A stretch of DNA of 64,000 nucleotides from Glandiceps talaboti. Taxonomy: Eukaryota > Hemichordata > Enteropneusta > Spengelidae. The DNA lies in contig NC_135560.1 in NCBI RefSeq assembly GCF_964340395.1, positions 21,869,175-21,933,174 on the forward strand. The letters run 5' to 3'. This document shows positions 60,701 to 64,000 of the stretch, piece by piece. Positions within the stretch are counted from its first letter, which is position 1, and every line of letters begins with the position of its first letter. The notes beneath the pieces are model-generated. The model had not been told where the DNA came from. It saw only the letters and a program-made list of their open reading frames with translations, and searched no databases. The translations under genes were made by a program, and so were the position numbers.

Positions 60701-63179
60701 TTGCTCAAAATATATGTCTAATTCTCAATCATATTAATACGGCCTGCTATGTCAATTACACTCATACTATATGACAGCAGTGTTGATTTCTTTCACAACA
60801 CAGACATATATACACACAACTGAAGCATATACTAGTATACTAATCTGATAAAAGGGCCTAAATATTTACAGATATTTACGGATACCGAGAACACTCATAA
60901 CTTGAAATGAATTAAAAGTTTGTAAATTATGTGAATGATTCTGCAATATCATTAACTTCCTACAGGACCGATTTGTACTCATTATAATTGGAAATTCTAT
61001 TAATTGGCTGATGTAAGTGTCTTTTATTATATTTGTTTTCTCGAAATGACTAATAACACTTTGTTCATTTTTTTACATGGTTGATCCATAACGGCAAGTA
61101 AACTTAATTAGCAACCCAACTCTAAACTACCTTCCAAGAGGTCTATATGTACGCTTTGTATACTTAGTATATGACATTTGTTTGTATTTTTGACGGGAAA
61201 CCGGTGTAGTATTCGATATGAAAATGTGTCTGATATGCAAATATGCAAACGTTATCATATCATAAGACACGTATATCATTTCATAACTCGGTGTTATACA
61301 TGTGGAGGCATTTTATTTCATCTTCAACAATAATGCATTGTCCAAGTATTCTCGTCTTTTTTCCCTTTCATTAAAAGGACTTCTAAACTAATGTTAACGC
61401 TACCTGTTCTTCACTAAAATGGCCTCCTGTTATACAGACTTTGAAATTGTAACTCGCAAATGTAAGAAGACGCTAAGATCAGCAATACTTGGAAAGTTTC
61501 ACAGATAAACTTCATCAAGATATCGCTATTAGTTAAACACAAATGAATGTGTCTTGACATGTCATGTTAGACTAACATTGTCCACTAGATTTCTTTCATT
61601 AAAAGTTTAAATTTCCAAACTAAACCTACCTTTAAACCTTTCTGTTAGGGCAATACTTGGAATGATATTCAGACCTGAAGACTTCCCATCCTGTTTACTC
61701 GCTATTTTTATTATAAACGTTCTCCTCTACTTAACATTCTACATTGTCATGAAGGTTAGTGACACTAACGTTTAATAGTGAATTATTGATTGTATTTGCT
61801 TTTCATAAGAAACGATGGAGGTCATGTTTTAGAGATATATCTCACGTGGAAACTTTTACACTATATATTATGTCTGAATTACGTTCAATGTTTTATTACT
61901 ATTATTTTCAAAATTTTATTACTGAATGCTATGAATTAATTCCCTTGTACAAAGGACCAACGCACAGGAACTAATAAAGGAATATGGTCTGAAATTTGTG
62001 CGTTTACGTGATTTAAAATAATAGTCACTTTTGCTGTACTGCTTATGGAAACACACCTAAGCACATGTAGGCACTGACAGAATTCTATTACCAAGGCCTA
62101 TAGGCTGGTATAATACTGGGGGGAGGGGGTTATGGATCAAATCTCTTCTCTGGTACGTGTTTTGGTATATTACTTTCCTACTGTACTGTTTAAATAAACC
62201 TTTGAGTGCCTACTACGTTATTTGTTGTATGTTTATTTCAAATAGGTCGTTAGTGAAAGGAGAAAGCCCCGAGCAATTGTTATCATCTATGCAACACTGA
62301 CTCTGTGTTTCTGGGGTCCTGCGTTGTACTTCTTTACTCGGTTTCTGGCACAATTTGGCGTAAGTTGGAATAAATGCATCCTTTGGGAATGTAATGACAA
62401 AGTAGTCTAGAGGTTATCTGTGACTTCAAATCTCAAGATATCTCAAATTTCTGTGATAATTTCAAAAGTACTAGGAACACTCTTTCAAATGGCAATGTCT
62501 TGAGTAATCTAAGCTACTTTGATTTGTATTCATGGTCCTAGAAACAAATTCTTCCCTACGTGTATCGTGACAAGTCTTGGTCATTATGACTAGATTATAG
62601 CTAGGTGATGTCATATTTATCGTTTGATTCCAACAGAAAACACCATCGGAATCTCGTGAAGGTAATCGTGATTGTATATTTCTGAATTTCTTCGATCACC
62701 ATGACATCTGGCACTTCCTATCAGCATGTGGATTATTTTTTTCATTCATGGTAAGTTATTGATATTGTTGATAATATTAAGAATCGTGGTTTGTAGTATA
62801 TTCGTACAGTTACTTTTGTTGACACCTTGTAACCTTTGAAGATGATAATTTGTTGAAATACAATAATGAAGAAATATTGGATTATTTTTATTGTAACTTT
62901 ATAGCCCCTCCACCATACATTATACAGATTATTTATGGTGAAAACTTTCATATGTCAACACAACTTCAGGATCATTTTAAATCAAATTAATTTGAAATTA
63001 AATTCCAATCTTTAAGTAATGTTCATCATTACCTGTTTGTTTTACACAGTTTCCTTGATTATATCAGAATTTAAATTGCAAGTATCTACACTTTCTTTAT
63101 CCAATTTTGTCTGTAGACCTTACTGACCTTGGATGAAGACCTTGACCGTACCAAAAGAACTGAGATACAAGTTTTCTAG
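44208..63179 (+). CDS. SIDT: SID-1 transmembrane family protein, gene B (23 exons)
   Basis: Seen: 23 exons join in frame to 763 residues. Exons: 44208-44429, 45914-46035, 46885-47031, 47663-47708, 48039-48137, 48731-48814, 49571-49676, 50072-50131, 51143-51236, 51748-51794, 52554-52615, 52952-53086, 56458-56531, 56950-57073, 57804-57921, 58566-58702, 59321-59417, 60244-60317, 60966-61012, 61649-61754, 62246-62359, 62637-62750, 63117-63179. The start is the first Met of a 25-residue signal peptide, 48 bp downstream of a TATAAA. Every intron phase matches gene A and the gene lies 2.4 kb behind it on the same strand, so the pair arose by tandem duplication. Ser499, His503, Asp514, His727 and His731 keep the CREST-type site. 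The C terminus [13 protein letters not shown] is close to the vertebrate SIDT end, closer than gene A's. Its role in nucleic-acid or sterol handling is inferred from the family. An AATAAA lies 275 bp after the stop. Confidence 0.94.
45914..46035 (+). CDS. SIDT: SIDT gene B exon 2
   Basis: [20 protein letters not shown] then [20 protein letters not shown]. 122 bp, as in gene A; acceptor TCTTTCAG, donor GTAAGT, phase 2. Confidence 0.95.
46885..47031 (+). CDS. SIDT: SIDT gene B exon 3
   Basis: [38 protein letters not shown]. One codon shorter than in gene A; phase 2/2; acceptor CTTTTCCCAG. Confidence 0.95.
47409..47634. repeat. Compound (CA)/(CACG)/(CATA)n tract, gene B intron 3
   Basis: About 225 bp ending 28 bp before exon 4 of gene B. 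Confidence 0.9.
47663..47708 (+). CDS. SIDT: SIDT gene B exon 4 (46 bp microexon)
   Basis: [15 protein letters not shown], a Pro/Ser linker with the same length and phase as gene A exon 4. Donor GTAGGT. Confidence 0.87.
48039..48137 (+). CDS. SIDT: SIDT gene B exon 5
   Basis: [20 protein letters not shown] then [13 protein letters not shown]. Keeps the NFT sequon and Cys. Phase 0/0, donor GTGAGC. Confidence 0.95.
48731..48814 (+). CDS. SIDT: SIDT gene B exon 6
   Basis: [26 protein letters not shown]. The YQTMTK(Q/K)AAITV motif is nearly identical to the vertebrate one. Acceptor TTAATTTTAG, donor GTGAGC. Confidence 0.96.
49571..49676 (+). CDS. SIDT: SIDT gene B exon 7
   Basis: [14 protein letters not shown] is the last ectodomain strand. 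Three codons longer than in gene A. Acceptor TTTTGTTAG, donor GTAAGG, phase 1. Confidence 0.93.
50072..50131 (+). CDS. SIDT: SIDT gene B exon 8
   Basis: [18 protein letters not shown], the juxtamembrane end of the ectodomain, phase 1/1. Acceptor TTAACAG, donor GTGAGT. Confidence 0.88.
50535..51000. repeat. (TATT)n then (TATG)n tract, gene B intron 8
   Basis: TATT to about 50605, then TATG to 51000. The block GGCTGTATGTCTGTCTATGTG is present twice (50701, 50825), so a unit of about 124 bp has been duplicated inside it. Confidence 0.9.
51143..51236 (+). CDS. SIDT: SIDT gene B exon 9 (TM1)
   Basis: [20 protein letters not shown] and a further hydrophobic stretch ending QKFR form TM1. CATTACAG acceptor, GTATGT donor, phase 2 out. 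Confidence 0.93.
51748..51794 (+). CDS. SIDT: SIDT gene B exon 10 (cytosolic loop)
   Basis: [15 protein letters not shown], a Ser/Asp-rich cytosolic loop, phase 2 in, 1 out. Poorly conserved, as usual for this loop. Confidence 0.83.
52554..52615 (+). CDS. SIDT: SIDT gene B exon 11 (cytosolic loop)
   Basis: [20 protein letters not shown], phase 1 in, 0 out. TTATTTCAG acceptor, GTATGA donor. Confidence 0.82.
52952..53086 (+). CDS. SIDT: SIDT gene B exon 12 (TM2)
   Basis: [20 protein letters not shown] then [11 protein letters not shown]; strong match to gene A and to family TM2. Followed by the longest intron of the gene (3.4 kb), which holds several mobile-element relics. Confidence 0.96.
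54170..54235 (+). mobile_element. tRNA-like segment (SINE head or tRNA pseudogene)
   Basis: A box TGGTCTAGTGG and B box GGTTCGCATCC 44 bp apart, as in a tRNA. The acceptor and anticodon stems do not pair well, so not a working tRNA. It abuts MITE copy D. Confidence 0.5.
54246..54605 (+). mobile_element. AGGCCTA-TIR MITE, copy D (in SIDT gene B intron 12)
   Basis: About 360 bp, ends AAGGCC and TATGCCTAAC, slightly eroded. It carries the GTGTGATTCCGATTAC and GTCGGGTAATCGTAACCAAAC termini and sits directly downstream of a tRNA-like segment. Confidence 0.7.
54644..54711. repeat. (TG)n microsatellite
   Basis: 68 bp of pure GT in gene B intron 12. Confidence 0.92.
55113..55158. repeat. (GGTT)n microsatellite
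   Basis: About 11 GGTT units, G-rich on the plus strand with only two-G runs. Confidence 0.9.
55905..56225 (-). mobile_element. Possible LTR-retrotransposon leader and gag start, broken
   Basis: On the minus strand an ATG at 56184 opens a 30-codon Lys/Arg/Ala-rich frame that ends at a TGA. The adjoining frame continues with Glu/Gln/Arg-rich, gag-like composition for about 80 codons into a poly-Pro run. A TGGAGCC stretch just upstream looks like a primer-binding site. At least one frameshift; no protease, RT or integrase is present. Tentative. Confidence 0.3.
56458..56531 (+). CDS. SIDT: SIDT gene B exon 13
   Basis: [20 protein letters not shown] then LGGL; closest to the family consensus [20 protein letters not shown]. 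Acceptor ATCTTTGAAG, donor GTAGGT. Confidence 0.97.
56950..57073 (+). CDS. SIDT: SIDT gene B exon 14 (TM3)
   Basis: [20 protein letters not shown] continues into [18 protein letters not shown]. Five codons longer than gene A in the cytosolic turn. Phase 2 in, 0 out. Confidence 0.96.
57804..57921 (+). CDS. SIDT: SIDT gene B exon 15 (TM4, Ser/His site)
   Basis: [20 protein letters not shown] then [12 protein letters not shown] with Ser499 and His503. Phase 1 out, splitting Asp514. Confidence 0.97.
58000..58113. mobile_element. Short palindromic element with candidate 8-bp target duplication
   Basis: Ends ATAGACTGTAAGATACG and CGTACCTTACAGACTAT are near-perfect inverted repeats; the interior has CCCTCAC/GTGAGGG. 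GTCAATAG occurs at both borders (57996-58003, 58114-58121), hAT-like in size. In gene B intron 15. Confidence 0.55.
58566..58702 (+). CDS. SIDT: SIDT gene B exon 16 (TM5-TM6)
   Basis: [38 protein letters not shown]. Asp514 completes the Ser/His/Asp set. TTTTTCCTCCAG acceptor, GTGAGT donor. Confidence 0.97.
59321..59417 (+). CDS. SIDT: SIDT gene B exon 17 (TM7)
   Basis: [20 protein letters not shown] then [12 protein letters not shown]. 97 bp as in gene A; TTCTCAG acceptor, GTAAGC donor. Confidence 0.95.
60244..60317 (+). CDS. SIDT: SIDT gene B exon 18
   Basis: [20 protein letters not shown] then KPKYT, a basic cytosolic stretch sharing the KYT end with gene A. Donor GTAAGT. Confidence 0.92.
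60966..61012 (+). CDS. SIDT: SIDT gene B exon 19 (TM8 start)
   Basis: [16 protein letters not shown], 47 bp, identical in length and phase to gene A exon 19. Confidence 0.95.
61649..61754 (+). CDS. SIDT: SIDT gene B exon 20 (TM9)
   Basis: [20 protein letters not shown] and the following helix ending LTFYIVMK. 106 bp as in gene A; acceptor TTCTGTTAG. Confidence 0.96.
62246..62359 (+). CDS. SIDT: SIDT gene B exon 21 (TM10)
   Basis: [20 protein letters not shown] then [17 protein letters not shown]. Two codons shorter than gene A in the cytosolic lead-in. Confidence 0.96.
62637..62750 (+). CDS. SIDT: SIDT gene B exon 22 (HDxWH metal-site motif)
   Basis: [20 protein letters not shown] then [18 protein letters not shown], with His727 and His731. 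Very close to vertebrate [10 protein letters not shown]. Confidence 0.98.
63117..63179 (+). CDS. SIDT: SIDT gene B exon 23 (C terminus, stop TAG)
   Basis: [20 protein letters not shown] then TAG, the canonical family C terminus. Confidence 0.97.
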   Translation, partial: TLLTLDEDLDRTKRTEIQVF

Positions 63180-63453
63180 AACATCGAACTGTTTACCAAG
63201 TGTACGAGTGTCTACTCGGTTGTTTATTAGTTCCTGAACTATATTACTCAAGACTGTAACTGGCGGACTATCATTAAGACTCCCGCATTGTAGTGAGTCC
63301 AGTCCCGTCGGTATCGATATCGCTCCGCTCTCAGGCTAGTTTGTTCATGTTTCAAAACATAGTTGTTGCAAATATTAGTTTACAATTTTTATTGTTTACT
63401 TTTACATTTGTTTTTGCTTTTTAAAAATGTCTTTTCCCTACAATGTGTCATGT

Positions 63454-63459
63454 AATAAA
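63454..63459 (+). promoter_or_regulatory. Poly(A) signal of SIDT gene B
   Basis: AATAAA 275 bp after the stop, followed 16 bp later by a GT-rich stretch (CTGTTGTTGTTGGG). This is the arrangement of a metazoan cleavage/polyadenylation site, giving a 3' UTR of roughly 290-300 nt. Confidence 0.65.
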
Positions 63460-63771
63460 GTAATGATTTGAAAAGCTGTTGTTGTTGGGTTTTTAAAACA
63501 ACTTTAACTGTGCATTTGACAAGCTTTACTATCATTACCTTATTAATTATTAATGAGTTAGTTCTACCGTTGGTTTAAATTACTGTTAGTGTTTCACCGT
63601 GACCGTAGTGATACTACTGACTGAAATTCTACCCACGTCAGTAAACTTATCAATACTGATGGTCCGAAGGAGGGAGGAGGGGGGGGGGGTGTTTTGCTAC
63701 CGCATGAGTTGTCGTCTACAAAGTGCATATGCAAAATTTCTTGCGGATTCAGCTAAATAAGGAGGACGTCT

Positions 63772-64000
<229 letters not shown>

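Overview
The window is eukaryotic, from an animal. Its genes are split into many short exons with GT/AG junctions, it has a nuclear-type tRNA-Glu, SINE, LINE and MITE debris, and a very heavy load of (CATA/TATG), (CAGA), (TG), (CT) and (TAC) microsatellites. A pair of SID-1 transmembrane family (SIDT) genes, AT-rich introns of about 0.2-3.4 kb and the repeat style suggest a marine invertebrate bilaterian. I cannot name the phylum from sequence alone. No long uninterrupted open frame here is a gene; the long frames are microsatellite translations.

Layout. 1-15.3 kb holds no protein gene I can support: MITE copies, two minisatellites, microsatellites, a complete tRNA-Glu(CTC) on the minus strand (13675-13746) and a CR1/L2-type LINE scrap. 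15.47-22.99 kb is a near-perfect tandem duplication of a block of about 3.76 kb. Each copy carries a LINE 3' remnant and one identical copy of the signal-peptide exon (exon 1) of the first SIDT gene. SIDT gene A runs from 22407 (or 18653) to 41816, plus strand, 23 exons, 754 residues. SIDT gene B follows in tandem, 44208-63179, plus strand, 23 exons, 763 residues. I rebuilt both by hand exon by exon. All 22 intron phases agree between the two genes and 13 exons have identical length, so they are paralogs from a tandem gene duplication. A (CT)n tract ends the window.

How the genes work together. Both encode a secretory signal, a cysteine-containing beta-rich ectodomain of about 295 residues, one transmembrane (TM) segment, a short cytosolic loop and a ten-TM core that keeps the Ser/His/Asp plus HDxWH metal-site residues of the CREST hydrolase-like superfamily. 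Family members are dsRNA/nucleic-acid or lipid (cholesterol) handling proteins of the plasma membrane and lysosome. The exact job of these two paralogs is not visible in the sequence. The most unusual features are the duplicated first exon of gene A, a perfect hairpin of about 190 bp inside an intron of this dsRNA-channel-family gene, and a set of TIR-bearing non-autonomous elements, two of which begin 10-14 bp downstream of splice donors.
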